From assembly GCA_009193035.1 (NCBI GenBank), contig SWDT01000086.1, forward strand, positions 124,001 to 188,000: a DNA stretch of 64,000 nt. The letters run 5' to 3'. This document shows positions 35,281 through 45,403 of the stretch, piece by piece. Position numbers and translations under genes: made by a program. Below the pieces are notes generated by a model. That model was given only the letters and a program-made list of their open reading frames with translations, made no database searches and had not been told where the DNA came from. This DNA comes from Halicephalobus mephisto. Lineage: Eukaryota; Nematoda; Chromadorea; Rhabditida; Panagrolaimidae. Each line of letters begins with the position of its first letter. Positions within the stretch are counted from its first letter, which is position 1.

Positions 35281-37400
35281 TTTATGTGGAGTGTTGTTAG
35301 TGGGAAAGTGGAAGTTCTTATATAATTTCAAATCCTATTGACTGATGTCAAGTAATACGACATCGACTCCCACAACGAAGTCCTATGAAATTTTCCGAGT
35401 TCTTTAATTTTAAGTGTAAACAAAAATATAAAAAATGATCCAACAAAGTACAAATTCTTGGCACGAAAGTGTCTGAAAACCGTGATAAGGTCATTTATTT
35501 TTCATTAAGAGCAAAATTAGCTGCAAAAAGTAATTCGAAGAAAACAAGTAACCAACTCCCAGCACAAACGTCCCCGAAGACCGCGGAGAGTTCTTCGATC
35601 TTAGGAGTAGTGAAGTTTGACCAAAAAACAAAGTTATTTTCTACCACCAAAGTCCCTGAAGACCACAACTAACTGGATCTTTTGTCTATCTAAGTGGAAC
35701 CGATCACAAAAGTAAATTACAAGGAAATTAATGTCAACTCCCGACACGAAAGTCACTGAAGACTTATTACTGTAAAAACTCTAAGAGTACTATTTTTAAA
35801 GAGTTGGGAAATAGACAGCCAGTCCGTCGATTAGTCTTTACGGTAACTTACTTCCAGGTGTAAGTGAACATTTATAAAAAAACAGTCTAAAAAGAGAATA
35901 AAATCAACTTCCGTAGTGAAAGTTCTCGAACATCATAGTTAACTTTCTCAACTCCAGCTGCAAGTGGGATTAAGTACAAAAAGTAAATTAAAAGTATGTT
36001 GAAATTAATTCTTATTACGAAAATCCTAAAATATTATGATGACTTTTTACTTTTAGGCAGCAGTGGAATTAAGTACAAGACACTATTTCAGACGAAGATG
36101 AAGTAAACTTTCATCAGGAGAGTTCTAGAATACTGTGACCTGTTCCTTCGTTCTCATGTGAATAGCGTCTCGTGCAAAAAAGTATTTAAAATGCTTAAGG
36201 AAAGTAACTCCCACCACGGAAGTGTTCGAAAACCATGCCAAGGTTTCTCATGCTCAGCTGAAAGCGAAATTTCGCACAAAAATTACCTAAGGAAACACAG
36301 AAACTAACTATCTTTACAAAAGTTACCTAAAGAAATACAGAAACTAACTATCTTCACAAAAGTTACCTAAGGAAACACAGAAACTAACTATCTTCACAAA
36401 AGTTATCTAAGGAAATACAGAAACTAACCATCGTCACAAAAGTTACCTAAAGAAACACAGAAACTAACTATCGTCACAAAAGTTACCTAAGGAAACACAG
36501 AAACTAACTATCTTTACAAAGGCTTTCGAAGATAATAGTCAATTTCCCGACTTCTAGGTACAAGCAGGATTTTGCACAAGAAGTTATATAAAAAGATAGA
36601 CGAGATAATTCCTACTACAAAAGCCTCTGCAAATCGTATTAACCTTCTTCGTCTTCAGTTGCAGGTAGAACTTTGTGCACGACGTTATCTAAGAAGATAG
36701 AGAAGCTAAATATCGTTACGAAGGCTTTTGAAGATCATATCAACTTTTTTAACTCTTAGTTACAAGTAGAATTCTACTTACGAAGCTATATAAAAATAAA
36801 GAAGCTAACTATCGTTACGAAAGCTTTTGAAAGTTACACCGATCTTCTTCATTCTTAGTTATGAGTAGAAATCTCCTTATAAACCTACCTAAAAAGATAA
36901 AACCTAACTCTCATTATGAAAATTTTTGAAGACTATACCAACCTCCTCAGTTCCAGTTTTAAATAAAATTCTACTCAGGAAATTACCTCAAAAGATAAAA
37001 ACTAATTCTCATGAACGTTTTCGAAGACTATACCAACTTCCTCATTTTTATGAATAAGTCTCTTTACGAAATTGTCTAAGAAGATAAAACCTAACTCTCA
37101 TTATAAAAGTTTTTGAAGATTATATCAACCTCCTCAATTTTAGTTATAAATAAAATTCCGCTCAGGAAATTACCTAAGAAGATAAAAAACTACCTTCCAT
37201 TATGAGCTTTTTCGAAGACTACCAACTTCCTCATTTTTATGAATAAAAGTCTGCTTATGAAATTGTCTAAGAAGATAAACACCTAATTCTCATTATGAAC
37301 GTTTTTGAAAACTACAATAACTTCCTCAATTTTAATTATAAATAAAATTCCGCTCAGGAAGCCACCTAAATGACAAAGACAAACATTGGCTATGATATAC
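35280..37400. repeat. 2.1-kb degenerate satellite array
   Basis: Units of about 90-120 bp share a pattern: a start like aactcccagcacgaaagtcc, then gaagaccatagttaactt, then ctcagctgcaagtggaattc, then tacaaaaagttacctaag. Inside it, 36270-36520 has six clean 43-bp units (cctaaggaaacacagaaact, aactatcttcacaaaagtta). The open frame 35469-35672 follows the repeat and is not called a gene. Confidence 0.7.
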
Positions 37401-37585
37401 TAAATTTATTTTTCTCATGTGTTGTCATTGTCAGAAATTTTTAATACTAAATATATCCGTCGTAAAATGACCCTCCCCGGTGAGTACATGACAAAAATAG
37501 CTTTTACTATAGCTCACCATAACTGATAAGACCGTTTTTGGCAGAAGATTGAAAAAACAGATTCCTTATCCTGGAATCTGTTAAA

Positions 37586-37822
37586 ATGACCAAAAAAGGA
37601 ATTTTAGTTCAAATCCCCGGAGGCAGTATAAGGAACCAGAAAGATCAAGTTGGATCCAAAACTCGAGTCCGAAAAGCGCCCCCACAGAAAACGGGAATCC
37701 AGAAAAACGAAACTTTATCGAAGAAAGGGGCTGGGAACAGCCACTCCCCAGTCCCGCCTCTGGCGATAAATTATTCAACTTTCTTCTTTGGCACCTGCCA
37801 CGAGAAACTTGAGACCGTATAG
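37586..37822 (+). CDS. hypothetical small basic protein
   Basis: An open frame of 78 residues in a patch that is less AT-rich than its surroundings. It starts MTKKGILVQIPGGSIRNQKD and is rich in Lys, Arg and Pro. A second reading is possible: ATG at about 37468 with donor CCCCG|GTGAGT and acceptor GGAATTTTAG at 37608 would give MTLP joined in frame to VQIPGG. I do not recognise the product. No signal peptide or membrane segment is seen. Base composition is the main support, so this may be a gene fragment. Confidence 0.35.
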   Translation: MTKKGILVQIPGGSIRNQKDQVGSKTRVRKAPPQKTGIQKNETLSKKGAGNSHSPVPPLAINYSTFFFGTCHEKLETV

Positions 37823-39191
37823 GGTACCACTACCCTAAACGAAAAAAATTTAAAATCAAGGTCCATTTTGGAAAATCGTTTTTTTTCGAAAAATGGGCTC
37901 TATAAATTTTCCGAAAATTTCAAGGAAATGCCTCTACGTAAAACCCGACAGAAGCCATTATTTGGAGTCATTATTCATTAAATTCTCCGTCATCCAGAAT
38001 CCTTATTTTTGTTTTTTCGAAAAACCGGCAGAATTCCCGAAAATAAAAGTGTTTTTAAAAAGAAAAACTGCTTCAAAAGTCGAGTGAGGCCATTCCGGAA
38101 GAAACAAAAATCAAACTACAATAAAAAACGAAAATAAGAATTGTTACGAAATTTTCAAACATAAATTTTCAGAATTTTATAAAAATTACTAAAATTCATG
38201 ACTTCAGGAATTTATACTAGATTCTGCAAATTTTCACAAAATTTAAAAATAATAAAATTTAAAAAATTTAAAAATAATAAAATTTAAATAATTTAAAAAT
38301 AATAAAATTTAAATAATTTAAAAATAATAAAATTTAAATAATTTAAAAATAATAAAATTTAAATAATTTAAAAATAATAAAATTTAAAAAATTTAAAAAT
38401 GATAAAATTTAAAAAATTTAAAAATAATAAAATTTAAAAAATTTAAAACTATAAAATTTCTTAGTTTTGTAATTTTTAAAAATTTCAAAATTTTGTGTGA
38501 TTTTAGAAGTCTTCATAAAATTCTGAAAATTTCGATGAAATTTTATAATTTTTGAAAACTTTATGTATGATTCTAGATGTCATCATGAGATTTTTCAAGT
38601 ATCTACAAACTTTCATAAAATTTCCATTATGAACTAAAAACTTCTAAATGCTCCCATGAGATTCTCGAAAGTTTCAAAACATTGTTAAATCATAGAAGTT
38701 TAAAAATTTTCAAAAAACTAAAACTTTTTTTTTAATTTTAGAATTTTTGAGAGTTTCAAAACATCTTGATAGTTCTTAGAAATGTCCTGAAAATTCTAAA
38801 AAATTTCGAAAATTTTCATATAATCCTAAAAAATTCCAAAAATTTATGAGATTCTAAAAGTTTTCGAACTTTTTTAGATTCTGGATTTTTCCACAAAATC
38901 AGATTATTTTCGAAATTCCAAAAAGTACTTTAAGGATGAAGTAGGATTATGGTGGAACAATCAGACAAAAAATAACTTTGTCGATTAAAACACAAATTTT
39001 TAATGTTAAAATTTTTTTGGTTTTTTTAGTTGGAGATGATCCTAAATATGGAAATGCCACTGCATGGCTTTTAGTTGTTCTATAAGCAGACATAACAGAA
39101 ACCTCATGAGATTTACACAACTACAGCGGTAAATGGATTATAGTTATTTTCTTCCGATGATCTTTAAGATATACTTTGAAGGGATTTACGT
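37823..39191. repeat. intergenic with 25-bp AT satellite
   Basis: At about 38240-38450 aaaaataataaaatttaaat repeats at about 25 bp, eight or more times. The rest is ttctagaa-type degenerate repeat. A 64-codon frame at 37893 lacks support. Confidence 0.6.
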
Positions 39192-39442
39192 TGTCGCAGA
39201 AAGCGAGAAGACTCCTAACACGAAAACCCTGGAGATACAGAAACTCAATTTGCGTGCCAAAGGAGAAACAGAATCAGAGGAACAGAGAAGCGACAGGCAG
39301 AATCAGAGGAACACAGGAGCGACGCCACAGAACCCGACGAAGTCGCGAAGAGTTGTTCTTAACTATTTTGTATTGTTGACTACTGGAATAAAGTGACCAG
39401 TTAACAATTGTCAATTAAGGGAAGAAGCCAGAATCCCTTACA
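39192..39442 (+). mobile_element. solo LTR related to the 1469 element
   Basis: Starts TGTCGCAGAAAGCGAGAAG and ends GAATCCCTTACA. It shares gaaaaccctggagatacag, ttgtattgttgac and aataaag with the copy at 1469. The flanks (tacgt and agtat) do not match, so the target duplication is lost or the copy has recombined. Open frames crossing it are not genes. Confidence 0.7.
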
Positions 39443-39689
39443 AGTATGTAAATTACGGTACTTATGTTCCTATACCTTTCGTCAGTATTTCTTTAGAAGC
39501 GTTTTTGGAGTTAATTTGACGCTAATGTTACCAGGACTACAAAACGGATACTTGTTTCCCAGATCCAGAGGCAAAACTAATTCGATAAATAAAATAATAA
39601 CAATATGAAAAATCCTTCTTCAAAAGTCTTTGAAATTTATGTAATTCCGAAAAATTGTCCACTGCAACTACTTTTCGGAAATAATTTAA

Positions 39690-40740
39690 ATTTTTAGGTA
39701 CATCTTAGAGTGCTTATGAATGATCTCCAGAATTCGCATTCGAACAATGTACATGTGAAAATAACAGTCCTTAACGTCATACAAGTTTCAACGATATGTC
39801 ATCTGAAGAAGTTTTGAAATAAATATGAAATCAACGTTTGAAAAATTACAAATCGAAAGTACGTTGCCCAAAGTTATGAAAGGTTTTATAAAAAATTAAT
39901 TTCATACACAAAGTACACACACTTTGCTATTTTTAGACTCATATCTTCTACTATTGCTTTAGTAAAAGTGTTTATGAAATAAATTTGATATAAACATTCT
40001 TAGAACTATAAGTCAAATATCCTTCATCAGATTAAGGAACAAATTCACAAGCAAAAAAGACAACTGTATCTGGATAAAGTATGTACAAGTCACTGTTCTT
40101 AAAATCATATATGTCATCCACAACTGTTTGTCAGAGATATTTACGAAATGAATTTAGTATCACAGTTCTTGGAACTATGGATTATGTACGATTTGCTTAA
40201 ACTAGATACAAATGCACAAACAGATAAACAGATATTTGAAGTCAAGCTGACATATAGGATTATATACCAGTTACTGTTCTTAAAATCATATATGTCATCT
40301 ACAACTGTTTGTCAGAGATATTTACGAAATGAAGTTAGTATTAAGGTTCACACAGCTACAAACTAATGCCCTTTTATCATGTTTAGAAACACATTCACAA
40401 ACATAGACAAGGTTATATACACATACATACATAAAGCAGATTAAGCTACTATCTTTAAGATTATATATTCCTTTAAACCCCTTCATCTTAAATAATTATG
40501 ATATGACCATTATTAAGGCTTTCACAACCATAAATAATGTCCTTTTTAGGTTTAGAAACACGTCTATAAAGAAAATGACATAGATGTATGGCACTGTTTT
40601 AAAACCAAATATCTAATAGAATTACTTCATGTGAAATACCTACGACATCAACCTTACATCAAAGTTCCTAGAACCACATATCGAGTATCCCCTTACGAAA
40701 TCTGAAACGAAATCGACGAACATATAGAAGGCCAAAATCC
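39690..40740. repeat. degenerate repeat of about 180 bp
   Basis: ttcttaaaatcatatatgtc followed by acaactgtttgtcagagata occurs at about 40097 and 40277. More worn copies with tatgtcatctgaag/gaaataaatat precede and follow. About five units. Confidence 0.6.
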
Positions 40741-41054
40741 GTTTCAATTATAACCGGAGTGTAAACTCAAAGCCCTATTTATTCATCTCCAGAGGCAAAA
40801 TGGGGGCAGATAATTTCCTCATTCCCACGCTATCTTCCAACTAATAAATCATAAGTAAATAATAATTCGATGAAATCTTTAATTTTGTCATTTTATTAAC
40901 AAACAAAACTTGAGATCAGCAAAAGAACACGTAAAACAATGTGCTTTGCCCCGAGCTCAAGTTGCAAACAGAACAAAACAAGATGACACGGAATTTGAAA
41001 CCCTTTCTTCCGAACTCATATCTGTTGCAAACAATAATCTTTCATCTCGAAGAC

Positions 41055-41424
41055 TCAAGCAGTAATTGGACGGAATGGACAAATTGGAATCTGCAACATA
41101 TTCAATTAGGTCCTACAGTAATATCTGGAAACTTACATTATTAGGAAGTTCGAATGGGAAACCAGAATGCTTAATATGTTGACATGGGACAATTTCCCCC
41201 ACGATGAACTGAACCATCATGGTCCTTGCCCTGGGGCTGTGGCCGACGGACTCAAAGGCTTCTGTGGCGTCGAGACCGATGTATTCTTGAAGAATGTCTT
41301 CGCCTCCAGGATGGCGTTGGAAGAAAACAGTGAGATCAAAGACGAAATTATGGATGATGACTAGATTGGACCCGGCATTATCTCGGATAAATTCCCGTGT
41401 GAATTGAGGCAAACCCTGGCTCAT
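41055..41424 (-). CDS. cytochrome b5-like heme protein (soluble form)
   Basis: Electron carrier. Exons 41137-41424 and 41055-41090 give 107 residues. The heme site is clear: first ligand His in FFQRHPGGEDIL (about residue 38), second ligand His in FESVGHSPRARTM (about residue 62), and the core VIIHNFVFDLT before them. Unlike microsomal cytochrome b5 there is no C-terminal membrane helix: exon 2 codes only about 12 residues ending PITA. It should therefore be cytosolic or part of a soluble redox pair. An AATAAA on the coding strand lies about 160 bp past the stop. Alternative splicing to an anchored form was not found in the window. Confidence 0.9.
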
Positions 41425-41563
41425 TTTCTCTATAAAAAGACAAAAAATTAACTTTCTTTAATGATCACATGTTGAACAAAGAACATTAAGAAGAATCGAT
41501 TGACGTCAACCAATTCTCCTTCGATAACCCCGCCACAGTGACTGGTTGCCTTCGGATTTTGGA

Positions 41564-41571
41564 TTTATATA
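41564..41571 (-). promoter_or_regulatory. TATA box candidate for cytochrome b5 gene
   Basis: TATATAAA on the minus strand about 140 bp before the ATG, in a locally GC-richer stretch. Position allows a 5'UTR of about 110 bases. Confidence 0.35.
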
Positions 41572-42260
41572 ACCGACAAATGAACCGAGTGCATCGTGGT
41601 TTCAGCGTTGACGACCCGCCTTCGATTTTCGTCCTTTGATCGAACAAATATGTGTCTCCATCTTTAAGAAAGATGATTGTTTTTATTTTTCTCGAAAAAT
41701 AAAACGAAATTAATTATGTAGGTTCCACAGCACTTGTGACAACTCAATATAGTGTACTGTAGTTGAGCATTAATAGGAATTTTTTAAAAAGTAGACCTAC
41801 ACTTTTCTTCTGTTGATCTTTAATTTTGTAAGTATGTCTAGAAAGTTAGACCTGTTTTGCCTAATCAATCACTGATGGAATTTGTTCCGGAAGGAAAGTA
41901 CGTCCACCCTTTTTTTTAAAAGGTAAATTGGTTCATAACACTTTTTTGAATTATTTATCAAAATGGATTTTGACGATAACAGTGAGCAAATAAAAAGAAG
42001 CCTTCGAAGGCCTGAAGGATTAATAGAATTGCAAAATTCGCAAGGGATGCAGTTACATCCTCATTAAAGTGGCTTTGAATTGGGATTCAAATCTCAGAAC
42101 GCTCGTGGATAATTTTCGGGATTTGTATTTGAAGAATTAATGCGTGCAAGTTGTGATTATTAGGATACTGTATCTTATAATATTGTTATTTTTGAAGACG
42201 TTATGGAAGAAAGTTAATATTAGTGGTTTAAGAGAATATGATCAAGTATGCGTTTGATGG
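41572..42260. other. intergenic, only a doubtful short ORF
   Basis: A 34-codon frame (41963-42067, MDFDDNSEQIK...) with a plausible ATG has no splice partner that I can find. Otherwise no feature. Confidence 0.35.
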
Positions 42261-42261
42261 A

Positions 42262-42530
42262 TTTAGAAAAGACGCTAAAACAGACAAATATGCAAAGGAA
42301 GGAACAGACAAAGAGACAAATGAACAAACGGACAAATATGTAAGAACAAGGAGATATGTAAACGAATGAACAGACAAAGAGACAAACGAACAAATATACA
42401 AACGAGCAAATGGACGAATATACAATCGAACAAGGAGACGTTCAAACAAATGAACGGACAGACAAATATACAAACGAACAAACAAGTACACAAACGAACA
42501 GACAGACAAATCAATAATCAAACAAGTAAC
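42262..42530. repeat. short-unit minisatellite (acaaacgaacagacaaat)
   Basis: Units of acaaacgaacagacaaatat and close variants, 12-20 bp long, repeat throughout. The Ser/Val/Leu/Cys-rich open frames on the minus strand are products of this repeat. Confidence 0.85.
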
Positions 42531-42589
42531 TTCAATTCAATTCATAAACCAAAGTACTGAAATTCAACTGTCTTGAGATACCATAACGG

Positions 42590-44090
42590 TCGATGTCAGC
42601 AAAGCTATGATGTTTAATATCGTGTTTTCCCTCACAAATGCAAAAATGATCAACAAGAACATTTCATAATTCTTAATTAGTATGAATGCATGTGAATTTC
42701 CACTTGCTGAATTCGAAATAACCCTGCAAAAACTTCCGGGCAACTTTATTTGTTTTTCATTATTTTTTCCCGACTAGTCCAAAGAACATTCTTGTGATTT
42801 TATTGAAGATCTCGTCAGAAGCAAAAAGCGTTGACTTTGGACTTTTCAAAACACACAAAAAACGGCCATTTACTGATCACATGGAATCTAATTCGTGACA
42901 AACAAAGCCGGCCCGGTTTTGGGGTTTCTGAAACGCATTTTTGATTTCAGGGCGACAACTTGATTGATAGATTTCAGAAGACCTCTAGTTAGTGGACTTC
43001 GGTTCAAGTAAGTCTTTAAAACAGATGACAAATATAGGTTGGAACGAGGAAATCGATAAACAAAGAAATCCCCGGGTGTTTTAACAATTTCGTCGTCTTC
43101 ACGTGCTAGTCAGATTGCAGACACGTTGATTGCTTTTTTCAACCTGCACTAAAGATGGAAGAATCGGGTTTTCCATCAGACAACCACATGTAATTGATCG
43201 ACATTTTTGTTGACTGCATTTTCAGGAGATCTGCTGACGGAAGGCACGCGGTTTCTGCAAAGTCTAGTAAACACATTCTACGAAATGGAGGATGAATTAA
43301 AAGCATTGGAAATCACATCCTGATTCCAGCTCTAAGAAGATATAGAATTCAGGTGCATACACAGCGACATTAATCAAGTACTGATCAAAGACCTTTCAAA
43401 TATTTCATTTCTAGAAGGTGTCGGAAACCGAAGAGATTTAAAAAAGGGAGTTTGCATTATTTTTTAAATGCTGCGGCAAAAAAGTTTCATTATGTGCACC
43501 AAAGTGACTCAGTAGTTAGACAAATAAATGATGGATTGGAAACGCCGAAAGGAAATCCTGATTTCGATGCTGTGAAAACATGAAGTGCAGATAGAAAGTA
43601 CACTCGTGGGGACATTCATGAATAACTATCCAAAGATCATTCAAAGATCTAATTTCCAGACGATATTAAGGGTTGTAATAAGGTTCAGAAGATCAGACAT
43701 AAGAAATTTATTAGTGCAGTTGGTATGTTGAATTTTATTTCAAGGATGGTTCGATAAAGATGCAAAAGTTTCATGATCTACACTAACGAGGGTTAGTAGT
43801 TGGAGGAATGGGTTACTAATTAGAAACATAAGAATCAAACTCCGATCCGAGGTTGAAGAGAAGATGAACCTACCTCCATGATATCAATAAAGATGAATTA
43901 AGGGTTTCTAGAAATCCTGATTTACGAAAGATATTAAGAGCTACAAAAAGTTTGATAATAGATCATTTTTATCATGTTAAATTTTCTTTGATGAGTTTTT
44001 GATTAGGTAATATGTCCTGTGGCATAAAACCATCGACATCTTGGGGAATTCTGAAATACTTGAATGAATAAAAATATTTGCATCAAGGTT
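42590..44090. repeat. intergenic, diverged long repeats
   Basis: Segments with gaaatcctgatttcgatgct / agaaatcctgatttacgaaa and acgatattaagggttgtaataaggtt / agatattaagagctacaaaaagttt recur 250-350 bp apart. This suggests an old tandem duplication. Stops occur in all frames. Confidence 0.45.
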
Positions 44091-44100
44091 GTAAAGGTAA

Positions 44101-44108
44101 TATAAAAG
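44101..44108 (+). promoter_or_regulatory. TATA box of Ly6-like gene 2
   Basis: TATAAAAG about 70 bp before the ATG at 44172, followed by a C/T-rich stretch where transcription would begin. Confidence 0.5.
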
Positions 44109-44171
44109 CCGAACTACTCTACATTCAACCATCACTATTTGAATTTCTTCATTCTTCGTGGATCAACCAAG

Positions 44172-44507
44172 ATGCGTTTCTTCCAGATTCTCTTCGTGAC
44201 GTTCTTTCTCGTCTCCGTAACTCAAGCCATCAAGTGCTTCACTTACATTTCCCAGGGTGAACTGCTCGACGGCAATCTTACATCAGTTGACTGCGACAAC
44301 GAGAACATGTGCCATATGATCTGCAAGCAAAATATCTGCAGTCATAATTGTGGTGATTGTGCAACTGCCATTAAAATCGGCAAATTCATGAAAGACGATT
44401 GTAAGGAATGCAACACGGACGAATGTAACGGAAGTATGGCGAATACTGTCCTCAATATCGGATTTATCATCGCTGTTGCTGTTGGAATCAGAATTAATTC
44501 TTGGTAA
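44172..44507 (+). CDS. Ly6/uPAR-like small GPI-anchored protein 2
   Basis: A single-exon frame of 111 residues from ATG 44172; the upstream extension begins with TTG and is rejected. Signal peptide about residues 1-20 (FFQILFVTFFLVSVTQA). The mature domain has ten cysteines and the Ly6 end motif CKECNTDECNG. A C-terminal hydrophobic segment (VLNIGFIIAVAVGI) followed by a short tail suits GPI attachment. An NLT glycosylation site is present. Role unknown; surface proteins of this type can modulate channels or receptors. An AATAAA about 10 bp after the stop is likely its polyadenylation signal. It shares cysteine spacing but little else with the protein at 4579. Confidence 0.8.
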   Translation: MRFFQILFVTFFLVSVTQAIKCFTYISQGELLDGNLTSVDCDNENMCHMICKQNICSHNCGDCATAIKIGKFMKDDCKECNTDECNGSMANTVLNIGFIIAVAVGIRINSW

Positions 44508-44508
44508 T

Positions 44509-45296
44509 TGAATTATTAATAAAAATTACTTTATTTAATTTACTTCTGATCAATTTCGAGATCAAAGAAGATGTAAGGAATGTGATGAAATTTAGGTTTC
44601 GGTTAGAATCTAGAACTTTGAATAATATTCCAGCCATAAAAGTGACATTATTATTACGAAGACGGAGATTAAAGCTCTATTGCTCAATTTCCGTCATTAA
44701 TCTATTGAACCTGTTGTATTTCTACGTAAATTAATCAAAATCAAAGCTGTCAATTCTTCAAAGTTTTGAATTTCAAACTTGAATTTATTTCAAATCAGTT
44801 CGAAGTTTGATTTCAAAATTTGAAGTTGACAACTAATCAAAGCAGATTTTCTCCAAATTATTTTAATATTATCCTTGTTTTTTGTCACTTAGATCTTGTT
44901 TTCTCCTTTAGCTACTGATTGATAAGATTTGGCCACGAAGTCAGTACTTTGGTATGGATGTTGTTGGACTTTGAGCATTTTAAACCATGTCATCCTATAC
45001 CATCCCATCAAGTACTATTTTTTGCTAATGATAAGTTTAATCTTCTGCTTTCTAAGCCTACTTAAATCTTCAAGTACTTAACATACAACTATTGGATACA
45101 AATTTTTATATAAAAAGATTTTATAAAAAATATGTATGAAAGAAAATCTAAATTTATTTCAGATTAAAGATTATCAAAATTGCGGAATAGATCTATGCGG
45201 TGAAATTAGAAGGAGTGAACTTTAAGACTTTATCGAGCTGTTTCTCAAAGCTCAAGACAATATGCGGCTAGATAACTTAGCAATTACCGTATTTAC
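44509..45296. other. intergenic, no gene seen
   Basis: AT-rich. A 77-codon frame at 44501 overlaps the 3' region of the Ly6-like gene and has no coding signature. Confidence 0.4.
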
Positions 45297-45403
45297 TCTA
45301 TTTGTGGCACACTCTCCATTTGAGGTACATCTCTAACAGTGGCGCACCCCGATATATCAATCGAAAAATAGTGGCGCATGCGTCACAAATAGAGTAAATA
45401 CGG
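45297..45403. mobile_element. 107-bp MITE, CCGTATTTACTC ends
   Basis: CCGTATTTACTCTATTTGTG at the left is repeated inverted at the right end, with TA on both sides (45295-45296, 45404-45405). The centre has two gtggcgca units. The element could form a nearly complete hairpin. Confidence 0.8.

Noticed and set aside
35469..35672. 67-codon open frame
   Set aside because: Follows the units of the 35280-37400 array; the next units carry stops in the same frame.
36270..36520. CRISPR-like 43-bp array
   Set aside because: Units are contiguous without unique spacers, inside an older satellite.
39133..39396. 87-codon open frame
   Set aside because: Within the second LTR copy; similar words occur in the copy at 1469.
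41963..42067. 34-codon ORF MDFDDNSEQIK...
   Set aside because: Too short, no supporting promoter or splice site; could be a gene scrap.
42228..42521. Cys/Leu/Val-rich open frames on the minus strand
   Set aside because: Direct translation of the acaaacgaacagacaaat minisatellite.
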